The translations under genes were made by a program, and so were the position numbers. A DNA stretch of 48,625 nucleotides from Bacteroides sp. (GTDB lineage Bacteria; Bacteroidota; Bacteroidia; Bacteroidales; Bacteroidaceae), in NCBI GenBank assembly GCA_021201335.1, contig JAJQFD010000035.1:1-48625 (forward strand), read 5' to 3'. The notes under the pieces were generated by a model. It was not told the DNA's origin and searched no databases. It was given only the letters and a program-made list of their open reading frames with translations. Shown piece by piece: positions 28,190 through 36,842 of the stretch (its first letter is position 1; every line of letters starts with the position of its first letter).

Positions 28190-28306
28190 CCGATTATTAT
28201 CTAGATTAGATAAGAGATTAATTCATAGCTATTTAGCTGTCCTTTGTCCGGGGAACTGAGTAGCGGTGAAGATTTTAGTAGTAACAATTAAAACAAAAAA
28301 TTAAGA
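28190..28306 (+). ncRNA. Candidate structured 5' leader of rplM
   Basis: The leader from the predicted start point to the GTG is about 115 nt, longer than most in the window, and holds short inverted repeats (ATAGCTA/TAGCTGT near 28227-28241; CCGGGG to GCGG near 28248-28267). Autoregulation by L13 or S9 is possible. A defined Rfam class cannot be assigned by eye. Confidence 0.3.
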
Positions 28307-28768
28307 GTGGATACTTTAAGTTACAAGACCATTTCTGCAAACAAAGAAACTGTGACCAAAGAATGGGTTGTGGTTGACGCAACCGATCAGGTTTTAGGCC
28401 GTCTCGGTTCGAAAGTTGCGAAGCTATTGAGAGGAAAGTACAAACCGAACTTTACTCCTCACGTAGATTGCGGTGATAATGTAATCATCATTAACGCCGA
28501 TAAAGTTATACTAACTGGTAACAAATGGACTGACAGAGTTTATTTGTCATATACCGGATATCCCGGTGGCCAGAGAGAAATGACTCCTGCACGTTTGCAA
28601 TCAAGACCGAATGGTCACGACAGATTATTGAGAAAAGTAGTAAAGGGTATGCTTCCTAAAAACAAGTTGGGAGCGAAATTATTAGGCAACATGTATGTGT
28701 ATGCAGGTAATGAACACAAACACGAAGCACAAAGCCCGAAAATGATTGATTTAAATTCACTTAAATAA
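28307..28768 (+). CDS. rplM: 50S ribosomal protein L13
   Basis: 153 residues, starting with GTG at 28307 (VDTLSYKTISANK); no ATG is in frame near the normal N-terminus. Typical L13 blocks are WVVVDATDQVLGRLGSKVA, KYKPNFTPHVDCGDNVIIINA, YTGYPGG, and KGMLPKNKLG. It binds 23S rRNA early in large-subunit assembly. The leading 10 residues are a Bacteroidetes-type extension. Its stop is 6 bp before rpsI and the pair form the start of the rplM-rpsI-rpsB-tsf run, behind a consensus promoter. Confidence 0.96.
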   Translation: MDTLSYKTISANKETVTKEWVVVDATDQVLGRLGSKVAKLLRGKYKPNFTPHVDCGDNVIIINADKVILTGNKWTDRVYLSYTGYPGGQREMTPARLQSRPNGHDRLLRKVVKGMLPKNKLGAKLLGNMYVYAGNEHKHEAQSPKMIDLNSLK

Positions 28769-28774
28769 GATATA

Positions 28775-29161
28775 ATGGAAGTAGTAAACGCATTAGGAAG
28801 ACGTAAACGTGCTATTGCCCGCATATATGTAAGCGAAGGTACAGGAAAGATCACGATCAATAAAAGAGATCTGACTCAATATTTTCCTTCTTCTATCCTT
28901 CAGTATGTAGTGAAACAGCCATTGAACAAATTAGGTGTTGCTGAAAAATACGATATCAAAGTAAACTTGTATGGTGGTGGTTTTACTGGCCAGTCACAAG
29001 CTTTACGTTTGGCTATCTCACGTGCATTGGTGAAAATCAATCCGGAAGACAAACCGGCTCTTCGCGCAGAAGGTTTCATGACTCGTGATCCTCGTTCTGT
29101 AGAGCGTAAGAAAGCTGGTCAGCCGAAAGCACGTAAAAGATTCCAGTTCAGTAAACGCTAA
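28775..29161 (+). CDS. rpsI: 30S ribosomal protein S9
   Basis: 128 residues, full length. N-terminal NALGRRKRAIARIYV, central GGGFTGQSQALRLAISRAL and the basic C-terminal tail PKARKRFQFSKR, whose last Arg reaches the ribosomal P site, are all present. It lies 6 bp after rplM in one operon, and a 184-bp gap with leader-like structure separates it from rpsB. Confidence 0.97.
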   Translation: MEVVNALGRRKRAIARIYVSEGTGKITINKRDLTQYFPSSILQYVVKQPLNKLGVAEKYDIKVNLYGGGFTGQSQALRLAISRALVKINPEDKPALRAEGFMTRDPRSVERKKAGQPKARKRFQFSKR

Positions 29162-29250
29162 TTTTGAATTTGTGAGTTTATCTGTTTTAAATTCATTCAT
29201 TTCCAATCGGAAGCTGAATACAAAATCTAAAAGAACTCAAAATTCGAACA

Positions 29251-29305
29251 GTTTAGTATCTAAACTACCGGGACTCTAATGAAGGCTACCCGGCGGTTGG
29301 TTTAG
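29251..29305 (+). ncRNA. Candidate rpsB leader with alternative hairpins
   Basis: CTAAAC (29260-29265) can pair with GTTTAG just upstream (29251-29256, 3-nt loop) or with GTTTAG downstream (29300-29305). The second pairing encloses the hairpin CCGGG (29268-29272)/CCCGG (29289-29293). The two folds exclude each other, as in a regulatory switch for S2 synthesis. This is inferred from base pairing only. Confidence 0.4.
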
Positions 29306-29345
29306 AAAAAACAAAAAAGAAAGTAAACAATTTAACGAAAAAACA

Positions 29346-30182
29346 ATGTCTAGAACAAATTTTGAAACATTATTGGAAGCTGGCTCACACTTCGGACACC
29401 TTAAAAGAAAGTGGAATCCGGCTATGGCTCCTTATATCTTCATGGAACGCAATGGTATTCATATCATTGACCTCCACAAAACAGTAGCTAAGATCGATGA
29501 GGCTGCTGATGCTTTGAAACAAATCGCAAAATCGGGCAAGAAAGTATTATTTGTTGCTACTAAAAAACAAGCTAAACAGATCGTAGCTGAGAGAGCTGCT
29601 GCTGTTAACATGCCTTATGTAATCGAGCGCTGGCCGGGTGGTATGCTTACCAACTTCCCAACAATCCGTAAGGCAGTAAAGAAAATGGCTACTATCGATA
29701 AATTAACAAACGATGGTACCTATTCAAACCTTTCAAAAAGAGAAATTCTTCAGATATCACGTCAACGTGCTAAATTGGAAAAGAACTTAGGTTCAATTGC
29801 TGATTTAACTCGTTTGCCTTCTGCATTGTTCGTAGTAGACGTGATGAAAGAACATATTGCCGTTCGCGAAGCAAACCGTTTGGGCATTCCTGTATTTGGT
29901 ATCGTTGATACAAACTCAGATCCTACAAACATTGATTTCGTGATTCCTGCAAATGACGATGCTACTAAATCTGTAGAAGTAATTCTCGGAGCATGTTGTG
30001 ATGCAATCGCCGAAGGTCTGGAAGAAAGAAAAGCAGAAAAGATTGACATGGAAGCTGCTGGTGAAGCTCCTGCCGGAAAAGGCAAGAGAAGATCATCAAA
30101 AGCCAGAATGGACAAATCTGACGAGGAAGCAATTAATGCTGCCAAAGCTGCTGCTTTCATTAAAGATGACGAAGAGGCATAA
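29346..30182 (+). CDS. rpsB: 30S ribosomal protein S2
   Basis: 278 residues. The S2 core is plain: FETLLEAGSHFGHLKRKWNP, YIFMERNGIHIIDLHKT, RWPGGMLTNFPTIRK and FGIVDTNSDP (about 195-204). It is about 35 residues longer than Escherichia coli S2 because of a Lys/Ala/Glu-rich C-terminal tail (about 235-278). It joins late in small-subunit assembly and is needed for S1 binding in many bacteria. It is followed by tsf, the standard partner. Confidence 0.97.
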   Translation: MSRTNFETLLEAGSHFGHLKRKWNPAMAPYIFMERNGIHIIDLHKTVAKIDEAADALKQIAKSGKKVLFVATKKQAKQIVAERAAAVNMPYVIERWPGGMLTNFPTIRKAVKKMATIDKLTNDGTYSNLSKREILQISRQRAKLEKNLGSIADLTRLPSALFVVDVMKEHIAVREANRLGIPVFGIVDTNSDPTNIDFVIPANDDATKSVEVILGACCDAIAEGLEERKAEKIDMEAAGEAPAGKGKRRSSKARMDKSDEEAINAAKAAAFIKDDEEA

Positions 30183-30201
30183 GATATAATTATAAATAGA
30201 T

Positions 30202-30257
30202 AATTTAGAATTTGGAATGAAATGCCTTCTCTGACACTTTCTTCTGAATTCTAAATT
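30202..30257 (+). other. AT-rich inverted repeat between rpsB and tsf
   Basis: AATTTAGAATT (30202-30212) and AATTCTAAATT (30247-30257) are perfect complements 34 nt apart. There is no T-tract after it, so it may be an attenuating or mRNA-stabilising hairpin rather than a full terminator. Confidence 0.4.
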
Positions 30258-30314
30258 GTTGTTTTATACCCTATCATTTCTAAATTAATAATTCTAAATT
30301 TTAAATTAAAAGAT

Positions 30315-31142
30315 ATGGCACAAGTTACAATGGCAGATATCACCAAATTGCGCAAGATGACTGGCGCAGGGATGATGGACTGCAAAAATGCTTTGAATGA
30401 AGCAGATAACGATTACGATAAGGCAATGGAAATTATCCGTAAAAAAGGACAGGCCGTTGCTGCTAAACGTTCTGACCGTGAAGCATCGGAAGGTTGCGTT
30501 ATTGGTAAGAGTGTAGACGGATATGCTGCAATCATCGCATTGAAATGTGAAACAGACTTTGTAGCTAAGAATGCTGATTTCGTAGCTTTGACAAACGAAA
30601 TCCTTGACTTGGCAATCGCAAATAAATCGGCTGACCTGGAAGCTGTTAAAGCTTTGACATTGGGTAATGCTACAGTAGCTGACGCAGTTGTTGACCGTAG
30701 CGGTATCACCGGAGAGAAAATGGAATTAGACGGTTATTCATTCGTAAAAGGTGAAACAACTGTTGCTTACATTCACCCGGGAAATAAGTTAGCTACTATT
30801 GTTGCTTTCAACCAGGCTGGTGTTGATAGCCAGGTTGCTCGTGACATCGCTATGCAAGTAGCTGCAATGAATCCGATTGCAATTGACAGAGCAAGCGTTC
30901 CTGCTGAAGTTCTTGAAAAAGAAAAAGCAATTGCTGCGGATAAAGCACGTGAAGAAGGTAAACCTGAAAATATGATTGAAAAAATTGCGGAAGGTCGTAT
31001 TGGTAAGTTCTACAAAGAAGTTTGTTTGCTGGAACAGGAATTTGTGAAAGATTCTAAGTTAACTGTTGCACAGTATTTGGATAAAGCAAGTAAAGGTCTG
31101 ACAGTAACCGACTTTAAACGTTTTACATTGAATGTAGAATAA
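30315..31142 (+). CDS. tsf: Elongation factor Ts
   Basis: 275 residues. The N-terminal UBA-like domain (ITKLRKMTGAGMMDCKNALNEA) and the TDFVAKN motif (about 80-86), which contacts EF-Tu, are conserved; the C-terminal part includes a coiled-coil and KFYKEVCLLEQEFVKD. It exchanges GDP for GTP on EF-Tu. It is the last gene of the ribosomal run and ends at a terminator. Confidence 0.97.
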   Translation: MAQVTMADITKLRKMTGAGMMDCKNALNEADNDYDKAMEIIRKKGQAVAAKRSDREASEGCVIGKSVDGYAAIIALKCETDFVAKNADFVALTNEILDLAIANKSADLEAVKALTLGNATVADAVVDRSGITGEKMELDGYSFVKGETTVAYIHPGNKLATIVAFNQAGVDSQVARDIAMQVAAMNPIAIDRASVPAEVLEKEKAIAADKAREEGKPENMIEKIAEGRIGKFYKEVCLLEQEFVKDSKLTVAQYLDKASKGLTVTDFKRFTLNVE

Positions 31143-31166
31143 TCGCTGATACAAGATATAATAAGG

Positions 31167-31196
31167 AAGCCACCCAATAAGGTGGCTTTTCTTTTG
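31167..31196 (+). terminator. Terminator after tsf
   Basis: AAGCCACC (31167-31174) pairs with GGTGGCTT (31181-31188) across a 6-nt loop, followed by TTCTTTT. The convergent SUI1 gene ends 4 bp beyond, so the hairpin may also help end that transcript. Confidence 0.8.
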
Positions 31197-31200
31197 CACT

Positions 31201-31557
31201 TTATCCGCCTGCTTCTTTTGTTTTCGTATAACCTTCTTTTTTTAATAAGTCCAGTACTTTTTGTTTAAAGTCTCCCTGGATAATGATTTCACCTTCTTTA
31301 GCCGATCCACCCACACCGCATTTTGTTTTCAGAAGTTTACCCAGGTCTTTCAGATCTTCATCCGCACCGATAAAACCGGTAATCAGCGTAACAACTTTGC
31401 CTCCTCTGTTTTTTCGGTCCAGTTGGACACGCAGGTTTTGTTGGGCAGGTTCCAACGTTTCCTGTTCTCCTTCATCGGGATTATCGTATTTATAGTCTGG
31501 GTTGGTGGAATATACAATGTTAAGACGGTCCTTCCAATCATTCTTTTTCATGCTCAT
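31201..31557 (-). CDS. SUI1/eIF1-family translation factor
   Basis: 118 residues. The C-terminal 70 residues match the SUI1/YciH fold: [22 protein letters not shown], then [22 protein letters not shown], where the GVGG-x-K loop is the hallmark of the family. The N-terminal 40 residues are polar and acidic. Bacterial members are thought to influence start-codon fidelity on the small subunit; their exact role is unsettled. The start could be the first or third codon (both ATG). It is convergent with tsf and divergent from the DUF5686 gene. Confidence 0.88.
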   Translation of the reverse strand: MSMKKNDWKDRLNIVYSTNPDYKYDNPDEGEQETLEPAQQNLRVQLDRKNRGGKVVTLITGFIGADEDLKDLGKLLKTKCGVGGSAKEGEIIIQGDFKQKVLDLLKKEGYTKTKEAGG

Positions 31558-31613
31558 CAGTTTTTATTGACATTCAAAAGTAGTATTTAGTTCGTAACTA
31601 TGCAATCTTTTCC

Positions 31614-31621
31614 TATTTTTG
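31614..31621 (+). promoter_or_regulatory. Candidate -7 box of the DUF5686 gene
   Basis: TATTTTTG matches TAnnTTTG. A start point near 31628 lies after the upstream in-frame start at 31619 and so supports the ATG at 31661 as the real one. Confidence 0.45.
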
Positions 31622-31660
31622 TCGTTGATTAAGACACAGGCGAATAAAGCCGGAAAACGA

Positions 31661-34279
31661 ATGAGATTAAAACTAATATTCTTTCTTTTTTGTATTGGTT
31701 CTTTGCATATAAATGCACAAGTATTCAAGGGACAGGTTACTTCTGAAACAGGAGAACCGATTCCTTTTGCATCAATCTATATAAAAGAATTGACTTCCGG
31801 TTTTATTACCGATGATGCCGGCTATTTTCAAACCATCTTGCCTGTCGGCAATTATACTTGCGAAATCTCTTCTCTCGGATATTCACAACAAGTTATTTCT
31901 GTACAGATTCCTTCTGGAGGATTGGAGAAAAACATCACACTAACGGAACGAGTATATGAACTGCGCGAAGTAAATATTACCCGCGACAATGAAGACCCTG
32001 CATATTCTGTAATGAGACAGGCTATTGCCCGTGCACCTTTTTATCAGACGTATGTCAGAAATTATACAGCTGACGTCTACATGAAAGGGACAGGTAAGTT
32101 AAACCGTATTCCTGCTATTTTGAAAATCTCCAAGGAGATACGCGAAGATGCCAAAAAGTACATGGGTAAACTGTTTGTAATGGAAGAGAAAAGGAAAGTC
32201 ACCTATACAGCACCCAATAAATGGGAAAATGAAATAGTAGCGTATACCAATTCGTTTCCGGAAGAGATACAGATAAAAATCCAAACCACTGATATAAACC
32301 TTTATCAGCCAAAGATTTTTGGTAAAATATCGCCTTTAAGTCCGGGAGCGTTTTCCTATTATCAGTATAAACTGGAAGGATATTTTGAACAGGGAGAATA
32401 CATGATTAATCGGATTAAGATTATTCCCAAAAAAGGAAATTCGGAGCTTATATCCGGTTATCTTTATATCGTGCAGGGTCTGTGGTCACTTTCTGCAGTC
32501 GATGTAGCTTTGAAACAGGGTGGAGTAGATGCTACCGTTAAGATTTCCTGCAATGAAGTTAAGCCTTCAACTTTCCTGACTACTTCAATTAGTCTGACTA
32601 CTTCTTTAAGTACAATGGGATTAAAAGCGGAAGCTTCATACCTTTCTTCCATTCAGTATAGCCAGGTACAGGTGGGAAAAAATCCATTGGTAACAAACAA
32701 TCAGCAGCCAACAGTAACTATCGAAGAAGAAACTCCTCCTCAACTTACATCTAAGCAACGGAAGAACCGGGAAAAAATGAATGACCTGTTAAAGAAAGAA
32801 GAATTGACCACACGGGAAGCTTATCAACTCTCAAACCTTGTTTCTAAATCAATTCAGGAAGCAGATACGAACAACCGGAGAAATAAGTTTGAACGCAGAA
32901 CACGAGAATATATTGAAAAGAAAGATTCATTGGCTGATAGCAGAGATTCTGCTTATTGGGCACAAGTGCGGACAATTCCTTTACGTCCGGAAGAAATGGA
33001 AAGCTATACTTATAAAGAACAACTGAATCCTTTACAGGAATCTTCGGGTCAACAATCTGCCCGTAAACAACCTGTGGGTGATTTTATCGTTCAAACTCTT
33101 CTATCAGGACGTACGGTTTACACCCAAGATAAAAAAGCTTGGCTGACATTCGGACCTTTATCTTCCTTTCTACCGGAATTCAATTACGTTGATGGACTTT
33201 GGATAGGAGCGAAAGTGAAGTCAGGCTTCAAGTTAAATGAAAAAGCAACCCTACATTTTACTCCAGAAGCTTATTATGCTGCTTCCCGTGAGGATCTTAT
33301 TTGGAAAGGTGAACTCTCTTTAAACTATGCACCTCATCGTTTGGGTCATTTGTACCTGAAAGCTGGTTCGACTTCTGCCGATTTTAATGGCGAATCCGGT
33401 GAATCGCGTATGATTAATGGATTTGCTTCTTTGTGGTTTGGCAGGAATGATATGAAACTCTACAAGAGCTTTTACGTCAACTTAGGTAATGAAATTGAGT
33501 TAAGCAATGCCTTACAACTTTCCCTGGATGCTTTTTTTGAGAAAGGTTCTACTCTGGAGAATGCCCGGAATAAAGGTTGGTTTGGTGTAAAAGCGAAGCC
33601 GAATATCCCGCGGAATGACGCATATGAAGAGATGTTTGAAAATGGTTTCCTTAAACTATCAGCGTCGTTAACATATACACCGGGTCGTTATTATTATATG
33701 TATGGTGGTAAAAAGTATTACGAGAATTCTCTTTATCCCACTTTTTCTCTTCGATATCAACAGGGTTTTACCCGTAAGGCACTTGAAAAGGTATCCCCCT
33801 CCTATCATCGGACAGAAATAACCATCCATCAAAAGATAGATTTCGGTTTATTCAATACCTTCTCATGGCGGGTTAATGCCGGTGCTTTCTTGGATGTTAA
33901 GGAAATGCGTTTTCAGGATTTCAAGCATTTTGCAACCACCCGTATTCCGGTGACAGAACATTCGTTGGACGAAAATTTCTCATTGCTTGATAATTACGCC
34001 TATTCAACCCATAAGCGTTGGGCACAGGTAAATTTATCCTGGCGTACACCTTATCTATTAATTAAACAGCTTCCTTTTTTGGAAGATAAAAAGTTTGATG
34101 AAGCATTACATCTCCGAACATTAGCCGTCTTTCAAAAAAATCTCTATACCGAGATAGGATATTCTGTCGGATTATCCACATTCGCACGTTTAGGAATATT
34201 TGCAGGTTTTGATCGTTTGAGATATAAATCGGTGGGAGTTTCCTTATCTCTACCCATTTTGGATATGATCAGGCCATGA
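31661..34279 (+). CDS. DUF5686 / carboxypeptidase-regulatory-like outer-membrane protein
   Basis: 872 residues from the ATG at 31661 (an open frame reaches 31619, but the signal peptide MRLKLIFFLFCIGSLHINAQ begins here). After the signal comes a CarboxypepD_reg-like beta domain (about 20-105, GQVTSETGEPIPFASIYIKE), then a long DUF5686 region with a Lys/Glu/Arg-rich linker at about 370-440 and a C-terminal half of alternating amphipathic strands ending in SVGVSLSLPILDMIRP, which looks like an outer-membrane beta-barrel. Function is unknown; the fold suggests a surface or transport role. It is a single gene. Confidence 0.85.
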   Translation: MRLKLIFFLFCIGSLHINAQVFKGQVTSETGEPIPFASIYIKELTSGFITDDAGYFQTILPVGNYTCEISSLGYSQQVISVQIPSGGLEKNITLTERVYELREVNITRDNEDPAYSVMRQAIARAPFYQTYVRNYTADVYMKGTGKLNRIPAILKISKEIREDAKKYMGKLFVMEEKRKVTYTAPNKWENEIVAYTNSFPEEIQIKIQTTDINLYQPKIFGKISPLSPGAFSYYQYKLEGYFEQGEYMINRIKIIPKKGNSELISGYLYIVQGLWSLSAVDVALKQGGVDATVKISCNEVKPSTFLTTSISLTTSLSTMGLKAEASYLSSIQYSQVQVGKNPLVTNNQQPTVTIEEETPPQLTSKQRKNREKMNDLLKKEELTTREAYQLSNLVSKSIQEADTNNRRNKFERRTREYIEKKDSLADSRDSAYWAQVRTIPLRPEEMESYTYKEQLNPLQESSGQQSARKQPVGDFIVQTLLSGRTVYTQDKKAWLTFGPLSSFLPEFNYVDGLWIGAKVKSGFKLNEKATLHFTPEAYYAASREDLIWKGELSLNYAPHRLGHLYLKAGSTSADFNGESGESRMINGFASLWFGRNDMKLYKSFYVNLGNEIELSNALQLSLDAFFEKGSTLENARNKGWFGVKAKPNIPRNDAYEEMFENGFLKLSASLTYTPGRYYYMYGGKKYYENSLYPTFSLRYQQGFTRKALEKVSPSYHRTEITIHQKIDFGLFNTFSWRVNAGAFLDVKEMRFQDFKHFATTRIPVTEHSLDENFSLLDNYAYSTHKRWAQVNLSWRTPYLLIKQLPFLEDKKFDEALHLRTLAVFQKNLYTEIGYSVGLSTFARLGIFAGFDRLRYKSVGVSLSLPILDMIRP

Positions 34280-34303
34280 ATAAAGAACCTTTTTCGCTTT
34301 TGC

Positions 34304-34334
34304 TTGTTCATTGTTTGGACCTGCTTTAATTTTG
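34304..34334 (+). promoter_or_regulatory. Promoter of the rex-FAH-ispF operon
   Basis: TTG (34304-34306) and TAATTTTG (34327-34334) are 20 bp apart. A second -7 match, TAAATTTG, lies at 34384-34391, 38 bp before the rex ATG. I saw no clear Rex-type palindrome (TTGTGA-N6-TCACAA) here. Confidence 0.5.
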
Positions 34335-34428
34335 CAGAGGGAAATTTAAACAGCTCTTATTTTATCCGATTCAAAAAAAGATGTAAATTTGTCAGTCGCG
34401 AAAATAAAAATACTATCTTTAAGGTGTT

Positions 34429-35091
34429 ATGAATAATCAAAAACGACAAAAAGACGATATAAAAGTACCTGAGCCTACTTTAAGAAGACTTCCCTGGTAT
34501 CTTTCAAATGCAAAGCTACTCAAGCAGAAGGGGGAGCACTTTGTTTCATCTACCCAGATGTCGAAAGAGATTAATATTGATGTCTCTCAGATAGCTAAAG
34601 ACTTATCCTACGTAAAAATATCGGGTCGCACCCGTGTGGGTTATGATATTAGTGAATTAATAAATGTTCTGGAAGATTTCCTCGGCTTTACCAATATACA
34701 CAAAGCTTTTCTTTTTGGGGTGGGTAGTCTGGGAGGAGTCTTGTTAGGTGATTCCGGTCTTTCTCATTTTGGATTGGAAATAGTAGCCGCCTTTGATGTT
34801 AATCCTGAGAAAGTTGGCACCAGTATCAATGGAATTCCTATTTTTCATTCGAATGAGTTTAAACAAAAAATGAAAGAATATTCCGTAAAGATCGGTGTGT
34901 TAACCGTACCCATTGAAATAGCACAGCAAATATCTGATACGATGATAGCCGGAGGTATTCAGGCTATCTGGAACTTTACTCCTTTCCGTATTCGTGTACC
35001 TGAACAGATTGTGGTTCAGAATACCTCCTTATATGCCCACCTGGCTGTCATGTTCAACCGTTTGAACTTTAACAACGACATTAAGAAATGA
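34429..35091 (+). CDS. rex: Redox-sensing transcriptional repressor Rex
   Basis: 220 residues, standard length. A winged-helix DNA-binding part (about 15-85, PEPTLRRLPWYLSNAKLL, then STQMSKEINIDVSQIAKDLSY) precedes a Rossmann domain with GVGSLGG (about 98-104) that binds NADH/NAD, and ends with IWNFTPFRIRVPEQIVVQNTSLYAHLAVM. Rex represses fermentation and respiration genes until NADH rises. Its stop overlaps the ATG of the next gene (ATGA, 35088-35091), so translation is probably coupled. Confidence 0.95.
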   Translation: MNNQKRQKDDIKVPEPTLRRLPWYLSNAKLLKQKGEHFVSSTQMSKEINIDVSQIAKDLSYVKISGRTRVGYDISELINVLEDFLGFTNIHKAFLFGVGSLGGVLLGDSGLSHFGLEIVAAFDVNPEKVGTSINGIPIFHSNEFKQKMKEYSVKIGVLTVPIEIAQQISDTMIAGGIQAIWNFTPFRIRVPEQIVVQNTSLYAHLAVMFNRLNFNNDIKK

Positions 35092-35702
35092 AGATTATAG
35101 CAATAGGGATGAATTACGCCCTGCATAATAAAGAATTGGGTCATACAGAAGTCAATTCCGAACCGGTAATTTTTATGAAACCCGACTCTGCCATACTGAA
35201 AGACGGAAAACCTTTCTTTATACCTGATTTCTCGCAGGAGATTCATTATGAAACAGAGGTCGTCGTTCGTATCAATCGTTTGGGGAAAAATATAGCTCCC
35301 CGTTTTGCACATCGTTACTATGATTCGGTCACCCTGGGTATTGATTTCACTGCTCGTAACCTTCAACGGAAATTCCGGGAAGCAGGCCATCCGTGGGAAT
35401 TATGCAAAGGATTTGATAATTCAGCTGCTATCGGAACGTTTGTTCCGGTTAATCAATTTGAGAACATTCAGCGGTTAAATTTTTATTTAACCATCGATGG
35501 TCAAGAAGTACAACGGGGTAATACAGCTGATATGTTATTTCGTATTGACGATATCATTGCTTATGTAAGCCGCTTTGTTACATTAAAAATAGGCGATTTA
35601 CTTTTTACTGGTACACCTGCAGGAGTAGGGCCAGTCAGCATCAGTCAACATTTGCAAGGATACCTCGAAGAAGAAAAATTACTGGATTTTTATATAAGAT
35701 AA
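35088..35702 (+). CDS. Fumarylacetoacetate hydrolase (FAH) family protein
   Basis: 204 residues, the short single-domain form. Family motifs are IGMNYALHNKELG, EPVIFMKPDSAIL, EIHYETEVVVRI with the metal-binding Glu residues, GIDFTARNLQ and GDLLFTGTPAGVGPV. Relatives act as oxaloacetate decarboxylases, acylpyruvases or similar; the substrate here cannot be told. It overlaps both rex (4 bp) and ispF (1 bp), a tight operon, though a shared pathway is not obvious. Confidence 0.9.
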   Translation: MKIIAIGMNYALHNKELGHTEVNSEPVIFMKPDSAILKDGKPFFIPDFSQEIHYETEVVVRINRLGKNIAPRFAHRYYDSVTLGIDFTARNLQRKFREAGHPWELCKGFDNSAAIGTFVPVNQFENIQRLNFYLTIDGQEVQRGNTADMLFRIDDIIAYVSRFVTLKIGDLLFTGTPAGVGPVSISQHLQGYLEEEKLLDFYIR

Positions 35703-36199
35703 TGAGTTGTATGCGTAAAATAAGAGTGGGTTTTGGTTTTGATGTTCATCAGTTAGTTGAGGGGCGCGAGCTATGGCTTGGAGGTATTCTACTTGAACAC
35801 GATAAAGGCTTATTAGGTCATTCGGATGCAGATGTTTTGATTCATGCTATTTGTGATGCTCTTCTGGGTGCAGCCAATATGCGTGATATTGGCTATCATT
35901 TCCCGGATACTGCCGTAGAATACAAGAACATCGATAGTAAAATCCTGCTAAAAAAGACAGTAGAAATAATTGCTACCAAAGGTTATTCAATCGGAAATAT
36001 TGATGCGACCGTTTGTGCAGAACGACCAAAACTGAAAGCTCATATTCCTGCTATGCAACAAATACTTGCAGAACTTATGAATATAGATACGGATGATATA
36101 TCCATTAAAGCAACTACAACGGAAAAATTAGGTTTCACCGGAAGAGAAGAAGGAATGTCTGCGTATGCAACGGTTTTAATCTTTTCTGAAACGAAATAA
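35702..36199 (+). CDS. ispF: 2-C-methyl-D-erythritol 2,4-cyclodiphosphate synthase
   Basis: 165 residues. IspF motifs: GFGFDVHQL with metal-binding Asp and His, GLLGHSDADVLIHAICDALLGA, DIGYHFPDT, AERPKLKAHI and the ATTTEKLGFTGREEG end. It closes the cyclodiphosphate in the non-mevalonate isoprenoid route as a trimer. The ATG at 35702 overlaps the stop of the FAH gene; codon 4 is an alternative Met. It ends the operon. Confidence 0.97.
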   Translation: MSCMRKIRVGFGFDVHQLVEGRELWLGGILLEHDKGLLGHSDADVLIHAICDALLGAANMRDIGYHFPDTAVEYKNIDSKILLKKTVEIIATKGYSIGNIDATVCAERPKLKAHIPAMQQILAELMNIDTDDISIKATTTEKLGFTGREEGMSAYATVLIFSETK

Positions 36200-36439
36200 T
36201 TGTTTCTTCTGTTGCTTAGATTTACCCCTCAAATGAATTCAATCACCGAGAAGAATCATTGCTCTACCGTTATAAACCAAGGATTTACAAAGAAAATCGA
36301 ATGAATTTCAGGCAAAAAATACTTCATCGAAGTATGAGACTTGTGTAACATGTGTTATTAATATACAAAGGAAACAATGAAATTAAACTGTTTATATTCA
36401 CGCAATTACAATAGTTTATGGTGAGTAGTGATACTTTTT
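36200..36439. other. Intergenic region after ispF, nothing firm
   Basis: AT-rich, with no convincing open frame and no strong terminator hairpin. The rest of the gap up to 36842 holds only the doubtful minus-strand frame at 36440-36673, a GTAC cluster and a promoter box. Confidence 0.35.
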
Positions 36440-36673
36440 TTAATAATTCTTTTGTGAGAGGGTAAAGTAGTGTATAAAGAGAAGAATTTCATTTAAGACC
36501 TGGTTCCGTAGGATTTGCTCCGACTTCCGGTAGCATATAGCGCAAATAGAATAACGTTTCTCTTCATCTTTCGGTTGCAATCGGACAGTAAACTTATCGT
36601 ACGCGCATTCTATATTTATCGTACAAATAGAATAGGCGTACTCTGCTTCCCTGTTTAGGTTACTGATGTGCAT
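36440..36673 (-). CDS. Doubtful small hypothetical protein
   Basis: 77 codons on the minus strand starting MHISNLNREAEYAYSICTIN. It contains two YSIC segments, encoded by a short direct repeat (TATTCTATTTG). There is no signal peptide or known motif, and its start lies within a GTAC-rich patch that may be regulatory DNA. It is the only open frame in a 640-bp gap, so it is listed, but it may well be non-coding. Confidence 0.25.
   Translation of the reverse strand: MHISNLNREAEYAYSICTINIECAYDKFTVRLQPKDEEKRYSICAICYRKSEQILRNQVLNEILLFIHYFTLSQKNY
36599..36641. promoter_or_regulatory. Second GTAC cluster
   Basis: GTAC at 36599, 36621 and 36638; the middle copy shares the 9-mer CGTACAAAT with the cluster at 3354. 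It lies about 200 bp before the TPR regulator. Confidence 0.3.
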
Positions 36674-36826
36674 TCGTAAAGAATAATATAAACTAATGAA
36701 GATGATCTGCTTAACTACTTTATCTTTAAATTATCATTCTGAATTTCAACACACAATGCAGTGGTAAAACATCTATTTTTCTATCTTTTATGTATCGAAA
36801 TTTCATCTTTATTTACTTCTATTTTT

Positions 36827-36834
36827 TATATTTG
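36827..36834 (+). promoter_or_regulatory. -7 box almost at the start of the TPR regulator gene
   Basis: TATATTTG ends 8 bp before the ATG at 36843. If used, the transcript would begin within a few bases of the start codon, so the mRNA would be leaderless or nearly so. Confidence 0.45.
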
Positions 36835-36842
36835 CGCCTATT

